DNA from: Pseudoalteromonas flavipulchra NCIMB 2033 = ATCC BAA-314
GTDB lineage: Bacteria > Pseudomonadota > Gammaproteobacteria > Enterobacterales > Alteromonadaceae
Reading direction: 5' to 3'
Length of the DNA: 64,000 nt
Assembly: GCA_000814665.1 (NCBI GenBank)
Contig: JWIH01000012.1
Location: 186,001 to 250,000 of the forward strand
In this document: positions 53,570 through 64,000 of the stretch, in pieces
How positions within the stretch are numbered: the stretch's first letter is position 1
Layout: each line of letters starts with the position of its first letter
Made by a program: the position numbers and the translations under genes
The notes under the pieces: generated by a model
Told to the model about the DNA's origin: nothing
Database searches by the model: none
The model's input: the letters and a program-made list of their open reading frames with translations, nothing else

Positions 53570-55009
53570 TTACGCCGTACCACCGACAGTAATTTCGTCA
53601 ATCTTCAAACTCGGTTGGCCGACTCCCACAGGGACGCTTTGACCATCTTTACCACATACTCCAACGCCTTTATCAAGCGCAAGGTCATTACCTACCATAG
53701 AGACCTTTTTCATCACCTCTGGGCCATTGCCAATAAGCGTTGCGCCTTTAATGGGTTGGGTTATCTTGCCATTCTCAATTAAGTAGGCTTCAGATGCTGA
53801 GAATACAAATTTGCCGGAGGTAATATCCACTTGACCACCGCCAAAGTTACTCGCAAAAATACCTTTATCTACGCTACGAATGATCTCTTCTTGACTGTGC
53901 TCACCCGCAAGCATGTAGGTATTTGTCATTCTCGGCATCGGTAAATGGGCATAAGACTCACGACGCGCATTACCTGTAGGCGCCACGCCCATTAAGCTCG
54001 CGTTTTGCTTGTCTTGCATATAGCCTTTCAAAATACCGTTTTCAATCAGTACATTGTATGCCGCTGGCGTACCTTCATCGTCCACATTCAAAGAGCCGCG
54101 ACGGTCGGCTATCGTGCCATCATCCACCACAGTACAAAGACTCGAAGCGACTTGTTCACCTATTTTGCCACTGAATGCAGAGGCTCCTTTACGATTAAAA
54201 TCACCTTCTAGGCCATGTCCAACAGCTTCGTGTAACAAAACGCCCGGCCAACCAGAACCAAGCACCACAGGCATCGCACCTGCTGGTGCATCAATGGCTT
54301 CAAGATTCACACGTGCTTGGCGCACAGCTTCTTTGGCAAACTGCATCCATCTCGGTGCACCGTCTACTAATTCTTTAAAGTAACCATAGTCTAAACGCGC
54401 ACCACCACCGGCACTGCCACGCTCTCTGCGACCATTTTTCTCAAGCAGTACCGAGCAATTTAAACGTATTAACGGGCGAATGTCGGTTGCAAATGTGCCG
54501 TCGCTTGCGGCAATTAACACTTCTTCATATACCGCAGACAGCGAACTGACCACTTGCTGCGCCTCAGGTGCTAAATCGCGAATGCACTGTTCAATCTCTC
54601 TTAGTAAAGCCACTTTATCCGCATCACTCATGCTGGTAATTGGCTGTGCTGGTTGAAATTGAATGGGTGCTTTTACATCGCTAAATACTTGGACTTTACT
54701 GCTTTCGCCAGCTTGCGCAATGCTACGTGCAGCTTCTGCAGCTTTGGTTAAGGCTTCAATATTGATGGCATCAGAATAACTAAAGCCAGTCTTCTCACCA
54801 CTCACTGCACGCACACCAACACCACGTTCGATGTTGTAGCTGCCGTCTTTGACTATGCCGTCTTCCAGCACCCAAGTTTCGTGGTAGCTTGATTGAAAGT
54901 ACAGATCGGCATAATTTACTTTGTGCTGATGAATATACTCGAGAGTTTGTGATAATTGCTCACGTGTCAGCTGGCTATTGGTCAGTAAATTCTGCTCTAC
55001 ATTACTCAT
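53570..55009 (-). CDS. tldD: TldD, metalloprotease catalytic subunit
   Basis: 479 residues. The zinc site HEAVGH (about 259-264, in [13 protein letters not shown]) is intact. [17 protein letters not shown] at the start and [34 protein letters not shown] later are family landmarks. Acts with PmbA. Overlaps the nitrilase gene by 4 nt. Confidence 0.97.
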   Translation of the reverse strand: MSNVEQNLLTNSQLTREQLSQTLEYIHQHKVNYADLYFQSSYHETWVLEDGIVKDGSYNIERGVGVRAVSGEKTGFSYSDAINIEALTKAAEAARSIAQAGESSKVQVFSDVKAPIQFQPAQPITSMSDADKVALLREIEQCIRDLAPEAQQVVSSLSAVYEEVLIAASDGTFATDIRPLIRLNCSVLLEKNGRRERGSAGGGARLDYGYFKELVDGAPRWMQFAKEAVRQARVNLEAIDAPAGAMPVVLGSGWPGVLLHEAVGHGLEGDFNRKGASAFSGKIGEQVASSLCTVVDDGTIADRRGSLNVDDEGTPAAYNVLIENGILKGYMQDKQNASLMGVAPTGNARRESYAHLPMPRMTNTYMLAGEHSQEEIIRSVDKGIFASNFGGGQVDITSGKFVFSASEAYLIENGKITQPIKGATLIGNGPEVMKKVSMVGNDLALDKGVGVCGKDGQSVPVGVGQPSLKIDEITVGGTA

Positions 55010-55821
55010 AAAAACTCACTTTTAAATCGGTTATGATCCACAATCGGCATTTTTTGCCGGATCGAATCAAGAAACGCGCTATCTAGCTGCTGTGAAATGG
55101 GTTCTAAACTCTCATCAGAGTCAATTAAGACTTCACCCCAAGGCGATACAATTAAACTGTGTCCATAGGTTTCTCGGCCATTTTCATGACAACCTACTTG
55201 CGCGGCTGCAACTACATAGCATTGGTTTTCTATCGCCCTCGCCTGTAATAATGGCTGCCAGTGTGCCTTGCCCGTTGCACAGGTAAAAGCACTCGGGACT
55301 AAAAATAGCTCAGCTCCCTTCGCTCTCATCATTTGGAACAAACCGGGAAAACGCAGATCATAACACACGCTTAATCCAATTCTGCCAAATGGACTATCCA
55401 CTACCACGACATCCTGTCCACGCTCTGTTCGCTCAGACTCTCGGTATTGTTTAGTTTTATCACTCACATCGGCGTCAAACAGATGGATCTTATTATAGTG
55501 TGCTACGATTTCGCCACTCGCATTAAATAAGTAACTCGCAGCCAGATATTTATCGTTCTGACTTGGTATCGCGATGGTACCTGCCGCCAACCAAATGTTA
55601 TGTTGTTGACACAACGCTGAGAGCTCTCCAAGCAGCGCTTCATTATACTGCGCGTATTCCCAAGTCTGTTGCGCATTGTCGCAAAATGCCAGCCAAGTTT
55701 CAGGCAAACAGACTAAGGTTGGCTCTTCAATCACTAACTTAGCCAGCTGGTTTTTAAGGTACTCTATATTTGCTTGGGGTGCTTTAGCCGAGCACATTGG
55801 CAATGCAATCACCTTAGTCAT
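55006..55821 (-). CDS. Carbon-nitrogen hydrolase (NIT1/nitrilase family)
   Basis: 271 residues from ATG 55821, with GGAAAG 6 nt upstream; the longer frame to 55878 runs into yhdP. Catalytic triad Glu in CLPETW (about 41), Lys in YNKIHLFD and Cys in [10 protein letters not shown]. Best guess is an omega-amidase/deaminated-glutathione amidase type, which repairs deaminated glutathione; an amidase of other substrate cannot be excluded. Overlaps yhdP and tldD, so it is in that operon. Confidence 0.9.
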   Translation of the reverse strand: MTKVIALPMCSAKAPQANIEYLKNQLAKLVIEEPTLVCLPETWLAFCDNAQQTWEYAQYNEALLGELSALCQQHNIWLAAGTIAIPSQNDKYLAASYLFNASGEIVAHYNKIHLFDADVSDKTKQYRESERTERGQDVVVVDSPFGRIGLSVCYDLRFPGLFQMMRAKGAELFLVPSAFTCATGKAHWQPLLQARAIENQCYVVAAAQVGCHENGRETYGHSLIVSPWGEVLIDSDESLEPISQQLDSAFLDSIRQKMPIVDHNRFKSEFL

Positions 55822-58800
55822 TACCACTTTCCTTATTTTGCGACACAAGAGGTTGTTCACTTTGCTTAAGTGTAGCACTTGGATGTGATTCTGAATTTAA
55901 TGCTGGCTCTTCTTTACTTGTATTCTTATCAGCTCCATCTGGCGTCGCTTCTTCACTAGGAGGCACAACCGGTTTGGGTAACTCAATTTCTTTACTCTTA
56001 CGATCAACCTCGGTAACCACTGGCTCTTGCATCGTTCCGGTGATTTTAAAATTAATCTCAGAGATCACTCGCGCGGAGTGGATAACCTTATCTAATGCTA
56101 GCGCAGCTAACCCCGTCACAGGGTTCACCGCCCATGCCATAATCACAGGTAAACTCGACGTGACTTGTGGTGCGACGGCCAAATCATAATTAATTTCGTG
56201 AGTATTGAGGTCAGCATAGCCACGTATCGTTAGATCTGCAGGCACGCCATCGAGCTTTGAATCTTCAGTGATCGCAATACCATTCGTTAGTTGTACCGAA
56301 CCACTCATACTGTTATAGAAAAAGCCTTTAGAAAACACATCTCTAAAGTCCAAGCGTAGCTTTCTGATCAAAGAGTCCAAACTCAGTAGAGAAAAGACGC
56401 GTGCCCCTTTATCACTTATTTCTGCCAAATGACCTTCACCTAAGCGCCAAGTCAACTCGCCTCCTAGGCTAGGTAAATCCATTTCGTATGGCGCACCTTG
56501 CCAATTGAGGGAAAAATCAATGTTGGCGCGGGAATCTTTGATAGTCGAAGTAATATCAAACTCATCCGTTAGTTCACCAAAATCATCGCTGTTTAACGCG
56601 CCACTTAGCGTCGTTTTACCTTGCTCAAAGCGGCCACTGGCATTGAGTTTATGATCTTTTTTGTCAATCACTAACTCAGAGATATTGAGTCTATTACCAT
56701 CTCCAAACAACGACATATTGACCTGATCTAACTGATATTCACCGACTTTACAGTCACTGCATACAAATTCGGTTGCAGGTAAGCTCAACAACCAATCTAA
56801 TGAGTGAACGTCTTTTTCCACTGTCTCTTGCGCTTGCGGCTCTGTCTTAGGTAAATTTAGACGTAAATAATCACTATTAATGTGAATAGGCCGGCTTGAG
56901 TTTGACGCTGGAATAGCCACTTGTGAGCGCATTTCTTTACTATTGATTTTAAGCTGCATCGCGCCGTCAATCGCGGCCATAGTAAAGTCAACATCATGGA
57001 AAGGGATCTCTGAGAACGTTACTTTTGAGAAAGAGCCATTTACCTGATTCAGTGCTGGTAGAAATGCAGAATCGGAACCTGAACTTGGCGCTTTAATAAT
57101 ACGGTTGATCAGTGGTAACCAAGGCAACAGCTCGACTTCTTGTTGCTTGATTGTGATATCAAAACCGGATGCATTTAAGCCTTCATCTTTACTGCCAATT
57201 ATCAGGTGTGCATTACGCATCGAACCGGACCCATTTTCAATGATGCCATTAAAATACAATTGATTATCTAGGCTTGCCGTAACAAGATTCGAAATATCAT
57301 CACCTAATACTGTGCCGCTTAGCAGTTTAGCTTGATCAGCAGGTTTGCCGAATTGGTCGGGTAAGTGACTCGCGATCCCCCGTAAATCACTCGCAAATTT
57401 GGCTTTATAGTTAAATCCTGTATCGGCAAAATTAAGGATAAGCGCAGTGCTCAGCACGCTATTGCCTTCAAAGTAGCCGTCAATAATTCCATTTGCGTGC
57501 GGTTGCAGTTGCTCAATCCCTGCTTCAAGACTGACCTTGGTCGTTACTTGATAATTTTGCTTATCTCCGCTTCCTGATAAGTCTAACGAAAGGGGCATGT
57601 CCAGCCACTTAGCAGACAAATTATTCACCGTGATAGTGTCATCATCGAAGCTAACCACACCTTTAACTTGCTGTAATTGCATCCCAGGCTTTGCCAAAAA
57701 AACAGGATTGTTGTCTAGGTAGATGTCACCTTTAGCATGTACGGCACCTGAGTGCAGGTCGACGGCCAATTGCACATCCCCTTTTGCATCACCTTTACCT
57801 TGAACAATATCTAATATATTCGCGAGCGGATCTGCGAGCGGTGTTGCCGCAAAGAAAGGCTGTAACGTGCTCGCTTCTGTGGTGTGCTTAATATCAACAA
57901 TCAGCACATCAGCGTGATTTAAATCCGCAATACTCACAATGACACCCTCATCAATACTTTGATTAACAAGTTCCCCACGGTGTGCGTAGATATCCATTCT
58001 TTCGTTTTCGAAGTGTAATGTGACATCACCTGAAGTAACGCTAGGCCAATCCGGCGCAAAACCAAAAGTAACCTCATTCAAACGTGATTTAACTTCAAAC
58101 TGACCTTGCTTATCAGCGAATGGAAATTGTGAAAGCGCCCCACTCAGTAAGACTTGAGTCTGCAAGTGCTTACCACCTTGGATCCCTGCTTCTAAATAAT
58201 CGACTAAGCTTTTACGCATAATACTGACAGGAAAGTACTGTGAAGCGATTTCACCACGCCCACCGAGTAGCTCCGCATATAAATCAAGCCGAGGGTCATC
58301 TGATAACTGCAAGGAAAATTCTGTGGCTAACGCTACGTCTTGATTACTAAGCCAAAAGTTGGGACTGGAAACTTGCCAGCCTTGCGTTTGTTGATTGCGA
58401 ATATAGACATCACCACTGAGCTGCTGGAGCTTAATATTATCTTTGAAAGTCTCTTTTGATAGTAATTCAGTTTGTTCAGCACTTAAATTGAGCCTAACTT
58501 GCTCATCAGTCGCACTCACCTCTAATCGGGTACCATAAATTCCAGGGATCCCATGAAATGGCTCAAAAGCTATCTCCTCAATGACCCCCCATGCCGCAAA
58601 AGCATTATTAGTACCTAGACTGAATTTCGCTGCGCTCAGTTGACCATTGGGATTCATACCATACAACAAATCTCGTCCAGGGAATTTAGCAAGTTGTGCT
58701 AACTCAGCTAAAAAGTTGGCGTTAATATCCTTTAGCCAAAAGGTCTTGTTATCTTTATGCCATTTCGCTTCAAATAAAATAGGAGCAAGCGCTTCTTGAT

Positions 58801-59743
58801 TGCGACTAAACTGGATACCGCTACTTTGCACCCACCAACCTTGCTGATCTGGCTTTAACAGAAATTGCGCATCGTCTAATGCTAACGTGCGCTGATTTTC
58901 ATCTTCTTGCCAAGTCAACGTACTGGGTTTGATATCCACTGTGATATCTTGCAATATACCTTGCTCAAAGCCTAACCATAGCTGAGCATTGATGTCTGCT
59001 TTTAGGTCTGGATGCGCTAAGGTGATAAGCTCTTCTAGCCAATCAACCGGATTAACCTTATCCGCAGATACATAGATATTCCCCGCCAATTCACGTAGCT
59101 TTCGCCCTGATAAAGAAAGACGAGCGTTAAACTGACCTTGAGAAAACCCGGGTAATGCGATTTCTCCCGCCCCCTCATGTAATGCGCTAGAATTTTGCCA
59201 CACTAAATCTTTCAATAGTAAACTGTGGGTCTTACCACTAGAAAAGGTGATATTTAGACGACTGTTTTGCACCGCAAAATGCCCAACATCGCCTAAGAAA
59301 AGGCTTTCAATTAATGCTTGCTGCTCAAAAGCCCCTTGATCTTGAGCCGCGTTTAATTTGCTCAGATCTATATCGGCTTCAAACCCTTCCAGTACAAAAT
59401 AGTTAGATGCGATCTGCATTTGCCGTACAGACTCAAATACATTGAGCTGCAACGAGGTTTTGGCAATATTAATGGAAATTGGCGAGTCTTTATTATCTTT
59501 AAAAGAGAGCGATTCCAACACTATGGCAGGCCCATTGCCCTCCCAACTCGCACTGATCTGGCCAATACTAATATCAACATTCAGTTGCTTTTGGATCAGC
59601 GCTTCGATGTTACTTCTATAATCATTTGCATAGGGTAAGGCATACTTTAGCGCAGACACCAGCACCGCGAGTGTCACTAAAGTGATCGCAAAAACTTGCC
59701 ACGCTTTACGCAGACAGAAAAAACAGACGGCCTTAGCCTGCAT
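55814..59743 (-). CDS. yhdP: YhdP, AsmA-like phospholipid transport protein
   Basis: 1309 residues. One N-terminal membrane helix (about 15-35) and a very long beta-groove body typical of AsmA-like/VPS13-like lipid bridges (DUF3971), then an AsmA-like C-terminal segment (LDFRDVFSKGFFYNSMSGSVQLTNG). The last ~75 residues are polar and disordered, rich in Glu, Ser and Pro. In E. coli YhdP moves phospholipid to the outer membrane together with TamB and YdbH. Fourteen nt after rng. Confidence 0.94.
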   Translation of the reverse strand: MQAKAVCFFCLRKAWQVFAITLVTLAVLVSALKYALPYANDYRSNIEALIQKQLNVDISIGQISASWEGNGPAIVLESLSFKDNKDSPISINIAKTSLQLNVFESVRQMQIASNYFVLEGFEADIDLSKLNAAQDQGAFEQQALIESLFLGDVGHFAVQNSRLNITFSSGKTHSLLLKDLVWQNSSALHEGAGEIALPGFSQGQFNARLSLSGRKLRELAGNIYVSADKVNPVDWLEELITLAHPDLKADINAQLWLGFEQGILQDITVDIKPSTLTWQEDENQRTLALDDAQFLLKPDQQGWWVQSSGIQFSRNQEALAPILFEAKWHKDNKTFWLKDINANFLAELAQLAKFPGRDLLYGMNPNGQLSAAKFSLGTNNAFAAWGVIEEIAFEPFHGIPGIYGTRLEVSATDEQVRLNLSAEQTELLSKETFKDNIKLQQLSGDVYIRNQQTQGWQVSSPNFWLSNQDVALATEFSLQLSDDPRLDLYAELLGGRGEIASQYFPVSIMRKSLVDYLEAGIQGGKHLQTQVLLSGALSQFPFADKQGQFEVKSRLNEVTFGFAPDWPSVTSGDVTLHFENERMDIYAHRGELVNQSIDEGVIVSIADLNHADVLIVDIKHTTEASTLQPFFAATPLADPLANILDIVQGKGDAKGDVQLAVDLHSGAVHAKGDIYLDNNPVFLAKPGMQLQQVKGVVSFDDDTITVNNLSAKWLDMPLSLDLSGSGDKQNYQVTTKVSLEAGIEQLQPHANGIIDGYFEGNSVLSTALILNFADTGFNYKAKFASDLRGIASHLPDQFGKPADQAKLLSGTVLGDDISNLVTASLDNQLYFNGIIENGSGSMRNAHLIIGSKDEGLNASGFDITIKQQEVELLPWLPLINRIIKAPSSGSDSAFLPALNQVNGSFSKVTFSEIPFHDVDFTMAAIDGAMQLKINSKEMRSQVAIPASNSSRPIHINSDYLRLNLPKTEPQAQETVEKDVHSLDWLLSLPATEFVCSDCKVGEYQLDQVNMSLFGDGNRLNISELVIDKKDHKLNASGRFEQGKTTLSGALNSDDFGELTDEFDITSTIKDSRANIDFSLNWQGAPYEMDLPSLGGELTWRLGEGHLAEISDKGARVFSLLSLDSLIRKLRLDFRDVFSKGFFYNSMSGSVQLTNGIAITEDSKLDGVPADLTIRGYADLNTHEINYDLAVAPQVTSSLPVIMAWAVNPVTGLAALALDKVIHSARVISEINFKITGTMQEPVVTEVDRKSKEIELPKPVVPPSEEATPDGADKNTSKEEPALNSESHPSATLKQSEQPLVSQNKESGND

Positions 59744-59756
59744 GTACAGCTACCCT

Positions 59757-61229
59757 TTACATCATTACTACGTCAAACTGCTCTTGGCTATATAAGCTCT
59801 CAGTTTGAATGCTAACCTGCTTACCAATAAATAATTCAAGCTCAGCTAAATTATGATACTCATCGTTGATCAAGGCTTCGCTCACCGCTGGCGAGGCATA
59901 AACCATAAACTTGTCGGCATCATAAGCACGATTCACACGCACGATCTCCCGTAGGATCTCATAGCAAACGGTTTCGACCGTTTTTAGTGAGCCACGACCG
60001 GAGCAAGATGGACACACATCACAAAGAATATGTTCTAGGCTCTCGCGCGTGCGCTTACGGGTCATTTCTACAAGCCCAAGTGCAGAGAGTCCATTGATAT
60101 TGGCTTTCGCTCGGTCTTTAGACAACGCGGTTTCTAAAGAGTGCAATACTCGGCGTTTATGCTCGTCAGATACCATGTCAATAAAGTCGATAATAATGAT
60201 ACCACCAAGGTTTCGTAACCTTAGTTGCCTCGCAATTGCAGACGTCGCCTCAACATTGGTATTAAAAATCGTCTCTTCGAGATTACGATGGCCAACAAAC
60301 GCGCCGGTATTAACATCAACCGTTGTCATTGCTTCCGTTTGGTCAATGATAAGGTAGCCACCAGACTTTAACTCAACCTTTCGATGTAGTGCTTTTTGGA
60401 TCTCAGTCTCAACATCAAACAAGTCAAAAATAGGGCGTTCACCGGGGTAATACTCAAGTGCACTTGCGAGTTGGGGAACAAACTCTTCAGTGAAAAGCTT
60501 TAGCTCTTGGTAAGTTAACTTTGAGTCAACACGGATACGTTCCATGTCCTCACCAACATAATCACGCAAGGTGCGAAATGCTAAGGTAAGATCCTCGTGC
60601 AAAATTTTTGCTTTGCTCGTTTTACGGCGGCGAGTCACAATTTTTTGCCAAAGCTTTTTCAAAAACTCCGCATCATGCTGTAACTCTGCTTCCGAAGCGC
60701 CTTCAGCAGCGGTACGAACGATAAAACCACCGTTTTCGTCATTATATTGTGCGACAATTTCTTTTAATCGGTCGCGCTCTTGTTCGGTTTCAATACGCTG
60801 ACTCACACCCACATGCGTCGCGTCAGGCATAAACACCAAATAACGTGAAGGAATAGTGATGTCCGTTGTCAGTCTAGCGCCTTTTGTGCCAAGCGGATCT
60901 TTGACCACTTGTACCATAATGAACTGGCCTTGTTTAACCAGCTCACGAATATCCTGCACTTTCTTAACTGGGGACTCGGCCACCCCCTCTTCGATGGAAG
61001 CACTGTTCACGATATCTGACGCATGTAGAAACGCCGCTTTTTCCAAGCCGATATCCACAAAAGCAGCCTGCATACCAGGAAGAACTCGGCTTACTTTGCC
61101 AAGATAAATATTACCGACGATGCCGAGGTTACCGATCCGTTCAACTTGAACTTCTTGCAGCACCCCATTTTCGATTAAGGCTACGCGACTTTCACTTGGG
61201 GTGACATTGATTAGTAGTTCGCTACTCAT
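59757..61229 (-). CDS. rng: Ribonuclease G
   Basis: 490 residues. S1-like domain at 35-125 (GNIYLGKVSRVLPGMQAAFVDIG), catalytic domain with acidic residues in TTVDVNTGAFVG and IIIDFIDM, and the zinc-link-like CPSCSGRG near 405-415. Processes 16S rRNA 5' end and turns over some mRNAs. Lacks the long RNase E tail. Position between maf and yhdP is the conserved one. Confidence 0.97.
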   Translation of the reverse strand: MSSELLINVTPSESRVALIENGVLQEVQVERIGNLGIVGNIYLGKVSRVLPGMQAAFVDIGLEKAAFLHASDIVNSASIEEGVAESPVKKVQDIRELVKQGQFIMVQVVKDPLGTKGARLTTDITIPSRYLVFMPDATHVGVSQRIETEQERDRLKEIVAQYNDENGGFIVRTAAEGASEAELQHDAEFLKKLWQKIVTRRRKTSKAKILHEDLTLAFRTLRDYVGEDMERIRVDSKLTYQELKLFTEEFVPQLASALEYYPGERPIFDLFDVETEIQKALHRKVELKSGGYLIIDQTEAMTTVDVNTGAFVGHRNLEETIFNTNVEATSAIARQLRLRNLGGIIIIDFIDMVSDEHKRRVLHSLETALSKDRAKANINGLSALGLVEMTRKRTRESLEHILCDVCPSCSGRGSLKTVETVCYEILREIVRVNRAYDADKFMVYASPAVSEALINDEYHNLAELELFIGKQVSIQTESLYSQEQFDVVMM

Positions 61230-61232
61230 ATT

Positions 61233-61799
61233 TTATTTTAAAAACCGTTGAATTAATTCGTCTGTCTCATATAAAGGTAAGCCGACAACTGCAAAATAGC
61301 TACCTTGGATCTCAGTTACAAAGCGTCCACCTACCCCTTGGATCCCGTAACCACCCGCTTTATCTTGCGGCTCGTTGGTGTCCCAGTAGGCATCAATTTC
61401 GGTTTCGCTCAGCGTTTTAAAAGTCACATTGGTCACAATCACATCGCTCAATACTTTGCTTGTATCTGCAAGTGCAATCGCTGTCATCACCTGATGCGTA
61501 TGACCAGAAAGGCGCTGCATCATCGCTTTGAAATCCGCTTTATCACGAGGCTTACCAAGCGCTTCTCCGTCAATGACAACCACAGTGTCACTGCCAAGAA
61601 CCGGCTTATCGGTATACCCTAGCGCCACACCTGATTGCGCTTTTAAACACGCTAAACGCTCCACAAGCTGTAATGCGCTTTCATCGTCTAGCGGACTTTC
61701 ATCAGCATCAACACTAAATTGCTCGAACGAATAGCCAAGCTGAGAAAGCAGCGCTTTGCGACGCGGAGAAGCCGAAGCTAAATATAAAGAAATAGACAT
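61233..61799 (-). CDS. maf: Maf-type nucleotide pyrophosphatase (YhdE)
   Basis: 188 residues. Signature LASASPRRKALLSQLG at the start, then DTVVVIDGEALGKPRDK. Hydrolyses non-canonical dTTP/UTP-type nucleotides to prevent misincorporation (YhdE specificity inferred from position after mreD). The stop is 4 nt from the rng start. Confidence 0.95.
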   Translation of the reverse strand: MSISLYLASASPRRKALLSQLGYSFEQFSVDADESPLDDESALQLVERLACLKAQSGVALGYTDKPVLGSDTVVVIDGEALGKPRDKADFKAMMQRLSGHTHQVMTAIALADTSKVLSDVIVTNVTFKTLSETEIDAYWDTNEPQDKAGGYGIQGVGGRFVTEIQGSYFAVVGLPLYETDELIQRFLK

Positions 61800-62278
61800 T
61801 ATCTGATCCTAAACTGTCTACGATATTTTCTCAGCAGTGGGAATATCCACAGCCAGCACACCATACCCGTAACTGCAGGCCAGAGATAATGCGGGTTAAA
61901 GTAGATATCAAGCAAGAAATGATTAAGCCAAAATTGTAACAAATGATAGAGCGCGAGAAATAGCCCGATCAGCACTGCTTGCTGCCAGATGGAGAAATTA
62001 CGAATTTTCTGAAAGTTACTGGCGGTAATATAAATACAAATGGAATAGGTCAACGAGTTCACCCCGAGAGGCGCGCCCATCGCTAAATCAATTATTAGGC
62101 CAGTCATCCAAGCCCAACCAATATTCACACGGTGAGGAACGGCCAAAGACCAGTACATCAACACCAACAATACCCAGTCAGGACGAAATGGTTCAAGTGA
62201 AAAAGGCAATGGCATAAGTGCCATGATTAACGCAACAAAGACACTTAATGCAATCAATAAGTTGCTATGTTTACTCAT
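61799..62278 (-). CDS. mreD: MreD, rod-shape membrane protein
   Basis: 159 residues, five or six membrane helices (PLPFSLEPFRPDWVLLVLMYWSL at the start). Part of the MreBCD elongasome complex that directs lateral wall growth. Overlaps mreC by 8 nt and shares a base with maf. Confidence 0.94.
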   Translation of the reverse strand: MSKHSNLLIALSVFVALIMALMPLPFSLEPFRPDWVLLVLMYWSLAVPHRVNIGWAWMTGLIIDLAMGAPLGVNSLTYSICIYITASNFQKIRNFSIWQQAVLIGLFLALYHLLQFWLNHFLLDIYFNPHYLWPAVTGMVCWLWIFPLLRKYRRQFRIR

Positions 62279-63112
62279 GATTAATTGCCTCTTGGCTACG
62301 TTTACCTAACACCACGAGTAAGCGAATGCGATCTAGTTGTGCAATCGGCTCTGCCTGTACTTGTGCAAACGGTAGGCCTTCGTCTCTATCTATCTCAGTA
62401 ACTACAGCCACCGGATAGCCTTCAGGGAAAGTACCACCAAGCCCGGAAGTGACCAACACATCACCAATGCGAATATCCATGCTATGCGGTACATGAGCAA
62501 GGCGAACATTATTGATTTTACCCGTCCCCTCTACCACAGTGCGAACGTCATTACGCAATATTCTGACCGGTGTCGCATGGGTGGTATCAGTCATAAGCAG
62601 CACTCTTGAGGTCGTTGTACCGACTTGAGTGAGCTGCCCAACAATGCCCATTTCGTCAATAACAGCCTGCCCTTCGCTGATCCCATCAATAGTACCGCGA
62701 TTAATCACCACCTGATGGCTATAAGGGTTAGAATGAACAGACAACACTTGAGATATTAAACGTTGATTGGTTTCCCTAGCTGAAGCACCTAATAAAGCGC
62801 GCAACTCTTGATTTTCTTTTTGCAAAAACTGAAGTTGCTGTAATTGCTCACTCTGTATTAATTGTTTTTCTCTGAGTGCTTGGTTTTCTTGTTGCAGCTT
62901 TTCTCTGGTATTAAGGCTTTTCAGGCCCAAGTTGAACGCTTCATAGGGAATATTAGCGACGTACAGTAGCGGACTGACCAAAGTGTTTAAACTGGTTCGC
63001 ACCATAGTCCCACCAACCGTGTAGCGGTCACCAATGATCAGAATAATACTAAGCACAACTGCGACAGTAAGTCGCAGTTGTAAAGGAACGGTTCGGCCAA
63101 ATAATAAATTCA

Positions 63113-63113
<1 letters not shown>
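62271..63113 (-). CDS. mreC: MreC, rod-shape-determining protein
   Basis: 280 residues. One membrane helix (about 12-27), a coiled coil (about 65-108, LQQENQALREKQLIQSEQLQ), then two beta-barrel domains (VINRGTIDGISEGQAV, HSMDIRIGDVLVTSGLGG). Links cytoplasmic MreB to periplasmic synthases. The start shares one base with the mreB stop. Confidence 0.96.

Positions 63114-64000
<887 letters not shown>

Overview
The window is a chromosomal stretch of a marine-type gammaproteobacterium, most consistent with Pseudoalteromonas or a close Alteromonadales relative. The reasons are the gene order, the SlmA-like protein at the left edge, a large TonB-dependent receptor next to a secreted prolyl oligopeptidase, the TIGR04219, TIGR03899-like and DUF2333 families, and moderate AT-richness. 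This placement is inference from protein families and synteny; no database search was run. Most of the window is conserved housekeeping DNA that largely follows the Enterobacteria/Vibrio order. The accessory material lies mainly between about 0.5-22 kb and in intergenic gaps.

Layout. 1-7.4 kb: 3' end of slmA, a secreted S9 peptidase, a TonB-dependent receptor, then a repeat-rich gap. 7.4-16.3 kb: a small lipoprotein, a REC/degenerate-GGDEF/EAL response regulator, a two-gene unit of unknown function, a PCu(A)C copper chaperone/DUF2333/TIGR04219 outer-membrane unit, a pspA-pspC-membrane protein operon behind a good sigma-54 promoter, and dusA. 16.3-22.1 kb: accessory strip with a TPR-tailed serine hydrolase, a decayed substrate-binding-protein gene, a beta-CASP metallo-beta-lactamase nuclease and a ComEC-like MBL-fold protein. 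22.1-26.9 kb: rnpB, rsmI and, divergently, lpoA-yraN-diaA-dolP. 26.9-32.2 kb: sspB, sspA, petC, petB, petA, rpsI and rplM, all on the minus strand. 32.4-36.7 kb: zapE divergent from zapG, then degQ and degS. 36.8-41.4 kb: the mla phospholipid-transport operon with ibaG and murA. 41.6-49.3 kb: yrbG-kdsD-kdsC-lptC-lptA-lptB-rpoN-hpf-ptsN-rapZ-npr. 49.4-55.8 kb: repeats, mgtE, pmbA, darP (yjgA), tldD and a nitrilase-family gene. 55.8-64 kb: yhdP, rng, maf, mreD, mreC and mreB, with mreB cut by the window edge.

The conserved part works together as an envelope-building block. It covers outer-membrane lipid asymmetry (Mla), LPS sugar and transport (Kds/Lpt), peptidoglycan precursor and synthase activation (MurA, LpoA), cell shape and division (Mre, ZapE, ZapG, SlmA), periplasmic quality control (DegQ, DegS, DolP) and envelope stress (Psp). 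The sigma-54 gene rpoN lies in the same window as the psp operon, whose promoter carries a -24/-12 element.

The least expected structure is a set of dispersed short repeats. Family A has three copies (two full-length of about 195 bp and one of 117 bp) with 17-bp terminal inverted repeats and 6-bp AT-rich flanking direct repeats, so it behaves like a MITE. Family B has two copies of about 170 bp in opposite orientations with different ends. A and B appear to share a core of about 75 bp, and the short family A copy lacks exactly that core, which suggests modular repeats. Other points to check are a probable AUC start codon, an mRNA with no Shine-Dalgarno but a 13-bp inverted repeat at its start, and the lone ComEC-like MBL protein. 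No CRISPR array, tRNA, rRNA, prophage or intact transposase gene was seen.
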